In this document: positions 26,892 to 34,905 of the stretch, one piece after another
Numbering within the stretch: position 1 is the first letter of the stretch
How the letters are laid out: every line of letters begins with the position of its first letter
NCBI RefSeq assembly: GCF_002210295.1
Contig: NZ_MWQH01000006.1
Location: 1-64,000, forward strand
Length of the DNA stretch: 64,000 nt
Reading direction: 5' to 3'
Source: Fibrobacter sp. UWB5
GTDB lineage: Bacteria; Fibrobacterota; Fibrobacteria; Fibrobacterales; Fibrobacteraceae
Notes under the pieces: model-generated
Database searches by the model: none
The model's input: only the letters and a program-made list of their open reading frames with translations
What the model was told of the DNA's origin: nothing
Program-made: the position numbers and the translations under genes

Positions 26892-28334
26892 ATGCGTGAT
26901 CAATTCGAAAGCCCGCTCATCAAGCGTTATGCTTCCAAAGAAATGAGTTTCATCTTCAGCCCGCAGTACAAGTTCCAGACTTGGCGCAAGCTGTGGATTT
27001 ACCTTGCCGAATCCGAAATGGAACTCGGCCTCCCCATTACTCAGGAGCAGGTGGACGAACTGAAGGCCCACGAAAAGGACATCAACTTCGAAGTTGCCGA
27101 AGAAGAAGAAAAGCGCCGCCGTCACGACGTGATGAGCCACGTTTACGCTTATGGCGTGCAGTGCCCCAAAGCCAAGGGCATCATCCACTTGGGAGCAACG
27201 TCTGCTTTCGTCGGCGACAACACCGACCTTATCCAGATGCAGCAGGCCATGATCCTCGTGCGCAAGCGTCTCTGCCGCGTGATGGACAAGCTTTCCAAGT
27301 TTGCCATGGAATACAAGGACATGGCCCAACTCGGCGCCACCCACTTTCAGGCCGCCCAGCTCACCACCGTGGGTAAGCGCGCTTGCCTCTGGCTCCAGGA
27401 CATGCTCATCGACCTCGAAGAATTGAACTTCCTCATCGAAGTTCTCCCGTTCCGCGGCGTGAAGGGCACCACCGGTACGCAGGCCAGCTTCATGGACCTG
27501 TTCAATGGCGACGAAGAAAAGATTATGGAACTTGACCGTCGCGTGACCGCCAAGGCTGGCTTCAAGCGCGTGCTCACCATCACCGGTCAGACCTACACCC
27601 GCAAGTGGGACAACCGCGTGAACCAGGTGCTCAGCTCCATCGCTCAGTCTCTGCACAAGTTCGCTACCGATATGCGCCTCATGCAGGGTGTCAAGGAAGT
27701 GGAAGAACCGTTCGAAAAGACCCAGATCGGCTCCAGCGCCATGGCTTACAAGCGTAACCCCATGCGTAGCGAACGTATTTGCTCCCTCGCTCGTTTCGTG
27801 ATGGCTCAGGTCAACAGCACCGCCTTCACTCAGGCAACGCAGTGGTTCGAACGTACGCTTGATGACAGCGCCAACAAGCGCCTCGCCATTCCTGAAGCAT
27901 TCCTCGCCATGGATGCTATGCTCATCATCGCTGAAAACGTCACGAACGGCCTCGTGGTTTACCCGAAGGTTATCGAAAAGCGCATCATGGCTGAACTCCC
28001 GTTCATGGCTACCGAAAACATCATCATGGAAGGCGTGAAGAATGGCGGCGACCGTCAGGAACTCCACGAAGAAATCCGCGTGATGTCCATGGAAGCGGGC
28101 AAGGTCGTGAAGGAACAGGGCAAGGACAACGACTTGCTTGAACGCGTGCTGAAGAACGAAAAGTTCCAGAAGCTCGGCATCACCGAAGCGAAGCTCAAGG
28201 AAATCCTCGACCTCCGCAAGTTCGTGGGGCGCGCTCCGGGACAGGTTGTCAAATTCGTTTCTGAGGAAGTGCGTCCTGCCATTGAAGCAATCCCTGATTG
28301 GAACAATATTGATGCTGGAGAGCTCAAGGTCTAA
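26892..28334 (+). CDS. purB: Adenylosuccinate lyase, 480 aa
   Basis: Removes fumarate from adenylosuccinate and SAICAR in purine synthesis. Fumarase-superfamily signature '[14 protein letters not shown]' at ~280, containing the catalytic flexible loop Ser. '[15 protein letters not shown]' holds substrate contacts, and '[17 protein letters not shown]' carries the catalytic His region; the usual 'THxQPAQ' reads 'THFQAAQ'. Length matches the longer, animal-like PurB group (about 475-485 aa). A TACATTTA element lies upstream at 26853-26860 and a hairpin terminator follows at 28367-28385. Confidence 0.95.
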   Translation: MRDQFESPLIKRYASKEMSFIFSPQYKFQTWRKLWIYLAESEMELGLPITQEQVDELKAHEKDINFEVAEEEEKRRRHDVMSHVYAYGVQCPKAKGIIHLGATSAFVGDNTDLIQMQQAMILVRKRLCRVMDKLSKFAMEYKDMAQLGATHFQAAQLTTVGKRACLWLQDMLIDLEELNFLIEVLPFRGVKGTTGTQASFMDLFNGDEEKIMELDRRVTAKAGFKRVLTITGQTYTRKWDNRVNQVLSSIAQSLHKFATDMRLMQGVKEVEEPFEKTQIGSSAMAYKRNPMRSERICSLARFVMAQVNSTAFTQATQWFERTLDDSANKRLAIPEAFLAMDAMLIIAENVTNGLVVYPKVIEKRIMAELPFMATENIIMEGVKNGGDRQELHEEIRVMSMEAGKVVKEQGKDNDLLERVLKNEKFQKLGITEAKLKEILDLRKFVGRAPGQVVKFVSEEVRPAIEAIPDWNNIDAGELKV

Positions 28335-28366
28335 TTTGCCTCTAAGCCGAATTATCTAGGATGTCA

Positions 28367-28385
28367 CCCCGGACTAGGTCCGGGG
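28367..28385. terminator. Hairpin terminator of the 'GTCAYCCCGG' repeat family
   Basis: CCCCGGAC-TAG-GTCCGGGG with TCTTCTTTT after it, between convergent purB and pgpA. The preceding GTCA and following TC match the dispersed units at 31866-31930. Confidence 0.8.
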
Positions 28386-28397
28386 TCTTCTTTTGTC

Positions 28398-28970
28398 TTA
28401 AAACATCTCGACGCAGTCAATCGCAATGCTGATGGGAATCATCAGGATTCCCGCATATATACCGCCGAGTAAGTCGTCTGCCATGACGCCCCATGCTCCG
28501 GGGAATTTCTCGAAACGGTGAATGCCCAGCGGCTTGAGAATATCGAAGAATCGGAACAAGCCAAAGCCGACAAGAAGCAAAATGGGGTTATCTACGATAA
28601 CGTAGGGATTGACGAGCGCGAATGTCATAAAGATTCCGCAAACCTCGTCAATGACAATCCAACCGGGATCTTCGGTGCCGGTGTCTTTCATGGCTTTGTT
28701 CACGAAGGGAATCGCAGCAAAGAAAACAATGATTGCTGCAACCAAAAATAACGGGTTGAGCCCGTAAAAAATGGAATCGAATTTTATGGCGAAAAAGGCC
28801 ATGGGGTAGGCGACAATTGCCGCTGCCAAACTTCCCATGGTGCCCGGAGCCTTCGGGCTCATGCCTGAACCAAAGAACGTGGTAACCACTATAGACAAGA
28901 AATCGGTGCCCCGCCACTCGTGGGGCACTCGTTTTTTGCCATATTTTTCTTTAAGTTCCTCGCGGTTCAC
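28398..28970 (-). CDS. pgpA: Phosphatidylglycerophosphatase A, 190 aa
   Basis: Inner-membrane enzyme that dephosphorylates phosphatidylglycerophosphate. Family landmarks: 'GSGMSPKAPGTMGSL' near residue 35, 'DPGWIVIDEVCGIF' (acidic metal site), 'FRFFDILKPLGI' and 'GAWGVMADDLLGGIYA' (acidic D-D). Four hydrophobic segments. The N-terminal 25 residues are charged. Length is slightly above the E. coli protein. Downstream stop converges with purB. Confidence 0.93.
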   Translation of the reverse strand: MNREELKEKYGKKRVPHEWRGTDFLSIVVTTFFGSGMSPKAPGTMGSLAAAIVAYPMAFFAIKFDSIFYGLNPLFLVAAIIVFFAAIPFVNKAMKDTGTEDPGWIVIDEVCGIFMTFALVNPYVIVDNPILLLVGFGLFRFFDILKPLGIHRFEKFPGAWGVMADDLLGGIYAGILMIPISIAIDCVEMF

Positions 28971-28990
28971 GAGAAATTATTTGTCCTTGC

Positions 28991-29197
28991 TTAATTATCC
29001 TCATATTCGGAGCTGCCCCAGCCGTCGAGGTCGCCCGCGGCACGGCCAAGAGTTGCACCGCCGAGGATTTCGTCAATGCCCTTGTCTTCGGAATCGTCGT
29101 CCTCTTCTTCGAAGATGGAAGCTTCTTCCATTTCGAGGTCGTCGTTCGGAATGATCGGATCGTCATCCAGCGCGTTCTTGCTCTTCTTTCCAGCCAT
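28991..29197 (-). CDS. Small acidic protein, 68 aa
   Basis: Not recognised. The sequence is almost entirely charged: Lys-rich at the start ('MAGKKSKN'), then Asp/Glu-rich ('EEEDDDSED') and a Gly-rich middle ('ILGGATLGRAAGDLDGW'). It has AAGGAG before the ATG and lies 20 bases upstream of pgpA on the same strand, so it is probably cotranscribed with pgpA. Likely disordered; no signal peptide. Confidence 0.6.
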   Translation of the reverse strand: MAGKKSKNALDDDPIIPNDDLEMEEASIFEEEDDDSEDKGIDEILGGATLGRAAGDLDGWGSSEYEDN

Positions 29198-29324
29198 ATT
29201 TTCTCCTTGGTGAAGGCGTTTTCGTATTCTTTACCGCTATATTATAAAATTTTTTGTAAAAAAGGAGATTTTTTTCAAAAAAAGTGAAAAAAAATCATTT
29301 TTTTGTACAAAATGTCCTAATTTG

Positions 29325-31136
29325 CTATAAATGGCCGTATTTAGGCTTCTTGATTTTGCTTAAATTGCGGCAGGTCAGCACAAACGAAGTCCGGCTTCCT
29401 GTTCTATTGAGGAACTTTACTGCGACAATCAATTTGCAAGAATAAATGGTCATGGCGCAATCTATAGGGATTTTTTGTTCCTCCGTGTCAAGCATGGCCT
29501 GTCGTAGCATGGCGCGTTCTTCTGGGAATTTGTCAATAAATTCGTTAATGATTTGCTCATGCGTTCTAGCGCCGATGGATGCCATGAAGTCAGAGAAGGC
29601 TTTGTTTGTATAAATGAACTGGAACTTCCCGTCGATCAGTTCGAACAGGGCGGTTGGCATAAAGTTGACTATCGTATTGCGGTTAATAATCAGGGGACGG
29701 TTGTCCAAAAGGTTCACGGTCCCTATCGTATCGTAGTATTCCTTGAGTTCTGATGGCTCGCTTACTTCATATCTGCAATACTTTTCCCTGTTGTTCTGAT
29801 ATTCTTCGACAGGCATGGGCTTACCAAAATAGTACCCCTGGATAATTTCGCAGCCGATCATTTTAAGGTATTCATACTGTTCCTTGGTTTCGACGCCTTC
29901 GGCAAGCGTATGGATGCCGAGTTTCTTGGCCATGTCGACAATCGAGGCGATAATGAGCTTGGATTTTGGGTTTGTGTCGAATGTACGCAAAAAACTCATG
30001 TCGATTTTCAATAGATCGAAATCGTAGGACTGCAGGTTGCCGAATGAGCTGAAACCAGAACCAAAGTCGTCAAGCCAAACCTCGTAGCCGTCGGCCCTAA
30101 AAGCTTTAATGGTCTCGGCAAGGTTTGTATTTTGCGACGAAAAGGCGCTTTCGGTGACTTCTAGGTTCAGATACTTTTTGGGGATGTTGTACTTGGCGAC
30201 CGCATCGTCAACAATTTTTTTTATATCACTGAGTTCAAAATCCAGTCGTGACAGGTTTACTGAAACGGGTTCGTAGGCGTACCCGCTATCCATGTCGTCG
30301 CGAATGTCTTTGCAAGCCTGTTCGATAATAAGAGCATCCAGCCTGTGAATCAGGTGGAATTTTTCAAAAATTTCGATAAAAATGAATGGCGGAATGATGC
30401 CGCGCACGGGGTCTATCCAGCGGGCGAGGGCTTCGTAACCACAGACTTTGCCTGTAAGTGCTCGAACAACGGGCTGATAAAAAACCTTGAAGTATCCTTT
30501 TTCGAACGCCTCTTCAAAATGCTCCAGCACATATTGCTGCTGTTCATGTTTCTTGTTGAGTTCCTCGTCAAAGACGGCGTATTCCCTGTTAAAAATGCCA
30601 TGGACTTCTCGACAGGCGAGGGAGGCTCGGTCCATCATGACAATGGGTTTTTGCGGAGTTCCGTCGGCAATGTAGATGCCTGCCTTGATCTGGTTTCGGA
30701 GACCGCCTTCAAAGTGGCCCATCACCAGGTTCAATTCTTTGACTCGGTTGACGATATCTTCAACGGTAAGATTCAAGCTAATGACGACCAGGTGGTCTGC
30801 TCCGGCGCGTAAAACGGTTTCTCCTTCAAAAAGGCGCTTGAGCTCGTCCCTGAATTTGCAAAGGTAGGTGTTTCCGCCCGGGTAAGAAAATCTTTGGTTA
30901 ATGGTCTTGAAGTTCATTACGTTAAAGAACGTAATGGTCGATTTGTGAAGCGGGTAAAAATTAGGGTCTTTTTGAGTTTGAGCAAAAAACCACGCCACAA
31001 GATCCAGACCGGTTATGGGGTCGACTTTTTCGGGCTTTGGAAAAGCGGAGCCACCAGGACCTGGCCCACCTGCATATTGAGGGGGATTTGCTCCATTTGG
31101 AGGTGTCATATTGGGACCACCTTGCATCACTACCAT
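29325..31136 (-). CDS. Degenerate GGDEF-EAL cyclic-di-GMP phosphodiesterase with C-terminal sensory domain, 603 aa
   Basis: A Pro/Gly-rich N-terminus of ~40 residues is followed by a GGDEF-type domain (~45-200) whose active-site loop reads 'RAGADHL' instead of R-x-G-G-D-E-F, so it should not make cyclic-di-GMP. The EAL domain (~215-470) keeps 'YEALARW', 'NLSR', 'EVTES', 'DDFGSG', 'LKID', 'AEGVET' and 'QGYYFGKP', so hydrolysis looks possible. The last ~120 residues ('MPTALFELIDGKFQFIYTNKAF') look PAS-like. No membrane segment. AGGAG lies just before the ATG. No partner gene nearby suggests its target. Confidence 0.88.
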   Translation of the reverse strand: MVVMQGGPNMTPPNGANPPQYAGGPGPGGSAFPKPEKVDPITGLDLVAWFFAQTQKDPNFYPLHKSTITFFNVMNFKTINQRFSYPGGNTYLCKFRDELKRLFEGETVLRAGADHLVVISLNLTVEDIVNRVKELNLVMGHFEGGLRNQIKAGIYIADGTPQKPIVMMDRASLACREVHGIFNREYAVFDEELNKKHEQQQYVLEHFEEAFEKGYFKVFYQPVVRALTGKVCGYEALARWIDPVRGIIPPFIFIEIFEKFHLIHRLDALIIEQACKDIRDDMDSGYAYEPVSVNLSRLDFELSDIKKIVDDAVAKYNIPKKYLNLEVTESAFSSQNTNLAETIKAFRADGYEVWLDDFGSGFSSFGNLQSYDFDLLKIDMSFLRTFDTNPKSKLIIASIVDMAKKLGIHTLAEGVETKEQYEYLKMIGCEIIQGYYFGKPMPVEEYQNNREKYCRYEVSEPSELKEYYDTIGTVNLLDNRPLIINRNTIVNFMPTALFELIDGKFQFIYTNKAFSDFMASIGARTHEQIINEFIDKFPEERAMLRQAMLDTEEQKIPIDCAMTIYSCKLIVAVKFLNRTGSRTSFVLTCRNLSKIKKPKYGHL

Positions 31137-31182
31137 TTTCTCCTGTATTATATCGTCAATTTAACTAAAGAAAATGGAAAAA

Positions 31183-31207
31183 GGGACTTTCCTTTGAAAA
31201 AAGTCCC
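31183..31207 (-). terminator. Hairpin terminator
   Basis: GGGACTTT/AAAGTCCC stem with a T-run on the minus-strand side, downstream of the DUF436 gene and upstream of the EAL gene. Confidence 0.7.
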
Positions 31208-31252
31208 GTTTTATTACGATTTTCTTACTCCAATTTGGAATATTCGTTTTTT

Positions 31253-31852
31253 TTAGAATTTCGGGTAGCCGTCCTTGAGACTTTCGTCGTAGTGGGCGCG
31301 TTCTCCGCCGATGAATTTCGGGCGCGTGCGTGCCGCAATCAGGATTGCCTTGCCGATATGAGTTTGCTGCATGTGTACAGGAACGGCGACTTCTTTCAGG
31401 TGCATGCCGATAAGCGTTCCGCCGATGTCGAGGCCTGCGTCGGCCTTGATATGCTCGATGGCAACCGGATGCTCGAAGGCGTTGTAGCAGGCGGTGGCAA
31501 AAGAGCCCCCGGCCTTGGGTTGCGGCACCACGTTCACGATTTCGGCATTGGGCACGGCCGCGTGCTCGACGATGATGGCTCGGTTCAGGTGCTCGCAGCA
31601 CTGCGCCGCGATGTTGATGCCGAGCGGCTTGAATACGGACGAGAGCCCTTCGAAAATCGCCTTGCCGACTTCGGGCACGGAGTGGCTACCGATGTCGTTT
31701 CCGAGCGTGGAACTCGTGCTGCAACCGATAACTACAATCTGGCCCGCCGTGAGGTGAGCTTTTTCCACAAGTTCCTTCGCGGCGTTCATCGCGTCGTTAC
31801 GAATCTGCTCGACAATGTTCTTGTCGTTTATCTCGTATGTAATGCCTGCCAT
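31253..31852 (-). CDS. DUF436 / UPF0340 family protein, 199 aa
   Basis: Matches the TIGR01440 / UPF0340 (YwlG) family in length and in landmarks: 'VIGCSTSSTLGNDIG' near residue 42, 'CCEHLNRAIIVE', 'VVPQPKAGGSFATACY', 'DIGGTLIGMHLK' and 'RPKFIGGERAHYD' at the C-terminus. Biochemical role not established. It has its own terminator; an AATGAGG lies before the start. It is divergent from hsdM, and the spacer carries two palindromic repeats. Confidence 0.9.
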   Translation of the reverse strand: MAGITYEINDKNIVEQIRNDAMNAAKELVEKAHLTAGQIVVIGCSTSSTLGNDIGSHSVPEVGKAIFEGLSSVFKPLGINIAAQCCEHLNRAIIVEHAAVPNAEIVNVVPQPKAGGSFATACYNAFEHPVAIEHIKADAGLDIGGTLIGMHLKEVAVPVHMQQTHIGKAILIAARTRPKFIGGERAHYDESLKDGYPKF

Positions 31853-31865
31853 CTTAAAACCTCAT

Positions 31866-31930
31866 TGTCATCCCCGCGGAGGCGGGGATCTCCTATTCAC
31901 ACTTGTCATCCCCGGCTTGACCGGGGATCT
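31866..31930. repeat. Two dispersed palindromic 'GTCATCCCC...GGGGATC' units
   Basis: TGTCATCCCCGCGGAGGCGGGGATC and TGTCATCCCCGGCTTGACCGGGGATC, 11 bases apart, each a hairpin. This is a dispersed intergenic repeat type found in many genomes; its translation gives nonsense such as 'SSPRRRGSP'. The purB terminator belongs to the same type. Confidence 0.85.
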
Positions 31931-31987
31931 TTTTTAAAAATAGTTTTTTACTATATTCCTTGGCAAACACTACCACTGGACATTTAC

Positions 31988-33481
31988 ATGATTACTGGCG
32001 AAATCAAGAACCGCATCGATTCTATCTGGGACACTTTCTGGACGGGCGGCATCACCAACTCCATCACCATTTTGGAGCAGATGACCTACCTCTTCTTTAT
32101 GAAGATGCTGGACGACGCCCAGAAAAAGAAAGAAGCGGCGGCGAACGCCATGGGCGTGAAGGTCAAGGATCCGGTCTTTAAGGCGGGCAAGTGGCACAAC
32201 CCCGATTTCGACCGCGATGTCCCTTACAGTAACCTGCGCTGGAGCGTGTTCAAGAACATGGAATCCGAGGCGATGTACGCGACGGTTTCCCGCGATGTGT
32301 TCACGTTCATCAAGACTCTGAACGACGGCAAGGAGAGCGCCTACAGCCGCTTTATGAACAATGCGACGTTCATGATTCAGAGTGCGCGCACGCTCACGAA
32401 AATCGTGGAAGGTATTGACGGGCTCGACATGAACAACCGCGACACCATGGGCGATGTCTATGAATACATCTTGGGCAAGATGGCGGCCAGCGGCACCAAC
32501 GGGCAGTTCCGTACCCCGCGCCACATTATCCGCATGATGGTGGATATGATGCAGCCCTCCCTGAAGGATACCGTTTGCGACCCGGCGATGGGTTCGGCGG
32601 GGTTCATCGTGGAGGCGGCGAAGTTTGTGCAGGAGCACCACAAGAAGGAACTCCTCAAGAAGGAAAATTCGGACCATTACCGCGGCGAGATGTTCCACGG
32701 GTTCGATACCGACCAGACGATGTTGCGCATTGGGGCGATGAACCTGATGCTGCATGGCGTCGATAACCCCGAAATTGCCTACCGCGACAGCCTGAGTTCC
32801 GAAAACACCGACGAGAACCTTTATACGCTTTGCCTTGCGAACCCGCCGTTTGCGGGCAGCCTCGACTACGAGGTGGTAAGCAAGAGCGTGCTTGCCATTA
32901 CCAAGACCAAGAAGACGGAACTCTTGTTCCTCGCGCTGTTCGTGCGAATGCTCAGACCGGGCGGCCGCTGTGCCTCCATTGTGCCCGATGGCGTGCTGTT
33001 CGGCAATAGTACGGGGCACAAATCTATCCGCAAGGAACTTATCGAGAATCAGCGCTTGCAGGCAGTTATCAGCATGCCGAGCGGCGTGTTCCAGCCCTAC
33101 AGCGGCGTTTCGACGGCGATTCTCGTGTTTACCAAGACAAACGCGGGCGGCACGGACAAGGTCTGGTTCTACGACATGAAGGCCGACGGCTACACGCTGG
33201 ACCAGAAGCGCACCGAATGCAAGGAAAACGACATTCCCGACATTGTCGCACGCTGGAAGAACCTCGCTGCCGAAGAAAGCCGCACCCGCAAGGAACAGTC
33301 GTTCTTTGTGCCGGTAGAAGAAATCGTCGCAAACGATTACGACCTCAGCATCAACAAGTACAAGGAAGTGGAAAAAGTCAAGGTGGAATACGAAAACCCC
33401 AAGACCGTATTCATGCGCATTACGAAACTCCAGGACGAAATCAACACCGCCATGAACGAATTCAAGGAGAAATACTTATAG
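31988..33481 (+). CDS. hsdM: Type I restriction-modification DNA methyltransferase subunit, 497 aa
   Basis: Adenine-N6 methylase subunit of a type I system. HsdM N-terminal helical domain (~1-140), SAM-binding motif I 'DPAMGSAGF' (~198) and catalytic motif IV 'NPPF' (~286), then target-side motifs ('SIVPDGVLFGNS', 'MPSGVFQPYSGV'). The start 'MITGEIKNRIDSIWDTFW' is typical; a 250-codon upstream extension crosses the palindromic repeats and the antisense DUF436 gene and is rejected. Followed by hsdS after 185 bases of repeats, then a DUF4143 ATPase and hsdR. Confidence 0.95.
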   Translation: MITGEIKNRIDSIWDTFWTGGITNSITILEQMTYLFFMKMLDDAQKKKEAAANAMGVKVKDPVFKAGKWHNPDFDRDVPYSNLRWSVFKNMESEAMYATVSRDVFTFIKTLNDGKESAYSRFMNNATFMIQSARTLTKIVEGIDGLDMNNRDTMGDVYEYILGKMAASGTNGQFRTPRHIIRMMVDMMQPSLKDTVCDPAMGSAGFIVEAAKFVQEHHKKELLKKENSDHYRGEMFHGFDTDQTMLRIGAMNLMLHGVDNPEIAYRDSLSSENTDENLYTLCLANPPFAGSLDYEVVSKSVLAITKTKKTELLFLALFVRMLRPGGRCASIVPDGVLFGNSTGHKSIRKELIENQRLQAVISMPSGVFQPYSGVSTAILVFTKTNAGGTDKVWFYDMKADGYTLDQKRTECKENDIPDIVARWKNLAAEESRTRKEQSFFVPVEEIVANDYDLSINKYKEVEKVKVEYENPKTVFMRITKLQDEINTAMNEFKEKYL

Positions 33482-33527
33482 ACGATAGAACGGACCTGGC
33501 GATCCTATAGACGAAAGACGAAAGAGG

Positions 33528-33648
33528 TGTCATTCTGAGCGAAGCGTAGCGTAGTCGAAGAATCCAGACATGACTTGTCATTGCGAGGAGTGTAACGACG
33601 AAGCAATCTCTAACCAGCATGTCATTCTGGAGCGAAGCGATAGAATCC
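33528..33648. repeat. Dispersed 'GTCATTCTGAGCGAAGCG...AATCC' repeat cluster between hsdM and hsdS
   Basis: Three related units: 33528-33565 (GTCATTCTGAGCGAAGCG ... GAAGAATCC), 33576-33609 (GTCATTGCGAGGAGTGTAACGACGAAGCAATC, two segments) and 33620-33648 (GTCATTCTGGAGCGAAGCG ... GAATCC). Each starts with GTCATT and ends with its near complement. It is a common intergenic repeat style and has probably spread into the operon. Confidence 0.8.
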
Positions 33649-33666
33649 ATTAGATGAGAAAACGAA

Positions 33667-34776
33667 ATGAAGCGTAATTGGGAATACAAGAATATCGAAG
33701 AATGTCTAGAAAAGGTCACTGTAGTATCAAAATTACAGACGAAAGACTTTTTGCCGAAAGGTAAATTTCCAATTGTATCGCAAGAAGTGGATTATATAAG
33801 TGGCTATTGGAATAATGATTCTGATGTAGTTCGTTTGTTACATCCAGTAGTTGTGTTTGGAGACCATTCAAGAGTTGTTAAGTATATCGACTTTGATTTT
33901 GTTGTTGGTGCCGACGGCGTTAAAATTCTATCTCCCAAGGATTTTCTTAATCCAAAATTTCTGTATTATTTCGTGAAAAGTGCAGATATTCCGTCTTTAG
34001 GTTACTCGCGCCATTATAAGCTCCTAAGAGAAAAAGATGTTCCCGTCCCGCCGCTTGAAGAGCAATCTCGTATCGTTGCGGAGTTGGATTTGCTGACGGG
34101 TATTATCGACAAGCGGAATGCGCAGCTCAAGGAACTGGACAACCTCGCTCAGGCCATCTTCTACGACATGTTCGGCGACCCAATTGAAAACCCCAAACGC
34201 TGGGATGTCAAGAATCTTGGTGATTTATGTGTAAAATTGACTGATGGGACTCACAATTCTCCGATAAATACTTTATCTGGGGATTATCCGTATATCACAG
34301 CTAAAAATATCCGAAAGAATGGAATTGATCTTTCTGATTTAACTTATGTTACAAAAGAAATCCATCAAGAGATATATTCTAGATGCAATCCTGAGTATGG
34401 TGACGTATTGTATATAAAGGATGGAATAACGACCGGAATAGCACAAGTCAATGTGCTTGATTTTGAATTTTCCTTGTTATCAAGTGTTGCGTTATTAAAA
34501 CTTGATAAGGCTGTTGCGAATCCGTATTTTATTACTGGTTTTTTAAATAGTGATTCCGTTTATAAGGCTGCTCGTTCAAATATGGGTGGCGCGGCTATTA
34601 CTCGTTTAACTCTTACTAAACTAAAATCCTTTAGAGTGGCTGTCCCGCCCCTCGCTCTCCAGCAATCCTTTGCCGAAAAAATCCAGTCCATCGAAAAGCA
34701 AAAAGAAACCATCCGCGCCTCCATCGCCGACACGCAAAAGCTCCTCGACTATACCATGGACAAATATTTTGGCTGA
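33667..34776 (+). CDS. hsdS: Type I restriction-modification specificity subunit, 369 aa
   Basis: DNA-recognition subunit with two target-recognition domains. The first is ~1-135, ending 'VPVPPLEEQSRIV', then a helical spacer 'ELDLLTGIIDKRNAQLKELDNLAQAIFYDMFGDP'. The second is ~178-330, ending 'VAVPPLALQQSFAEKI', then a second helical spacer. Both halves have the usual 'P-P-L-x-x-Q' close. The two halves are unlike each other, so a bipartite asymmetric site is expected. The base composition of the recognition domains is visibly more AT-rich than that of hsdM and hsdR, as is usual for exchanged domains. Confidence 0.93.
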   Translation: MKRNWEYKNIEECLEKVTVVSKLQTKDFLPKGKFPIVSQEVDYISGYWNNDSDVVRLLHPVVVFGDHSRVVKYIDFDFVVGADGVKILSPKDFLNPKFLYYFVKSADIPSLGYSRHYKLLREKDVPVPPLEEQSRIVAELDLLTGIIDKRNAQLKELDNLAQAIFYDMFGDPIENPKRWDVKNLGDLCVKLTDGTHNSPINTLSGDYPYITAKNIRKNGIDLSDLTYVTKEIHQEIYSRCNPEYGDVLYIKDGITTGIAQVNVLDFEFSLLSSVALLKLDKAVANPYFITGFLNSDSVYKAARSNMGGAAITRLTLTKLKSFRVAVPPLALQQSFAEKIQSIEKQKETIRASIADTQKLLDYTMDKYFG

Positions 34777-34802
34777 ATTTTGCAAAAATCGACATTTTTC
34801 TA

Positions 34803-34896
34803 ATTATTTGTTTGGGAAATGTCAAAAAATATAAAATTATTTGTTTGGAAAATTACAAAAATTGACTATATTTTTCTTTGGAAAATGTCAAAAAGG
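34803..34896 (+). repeat. Tandem ~33-base degenerate repeats before the DUF4143 ATPase gene
   Basis: Three copies, about 32-33 bases apart, share ATTTGTTTGGAAAATGTCAAAAA: 34803-34831, 34836-34866 and 34868-34896. A partial fourth (TTGCAAAAATCGACATTTTT) precedes them. The last copy ends at the AAGGAG of the ATPase gene. Periodic sites here could bind a regulator. Confidence 0.7.
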
Positions 34897-34905
34897 AGTC
34901 TGGAG

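Noticed and set aside
31235-31987. N-terminal extension of hsdM
   Set aside because: It overlaps the antisense DUF436 gene and translates the palindromic repeats ('SSPRRRGSP'); HsdM proteins start at the Met at 31988.
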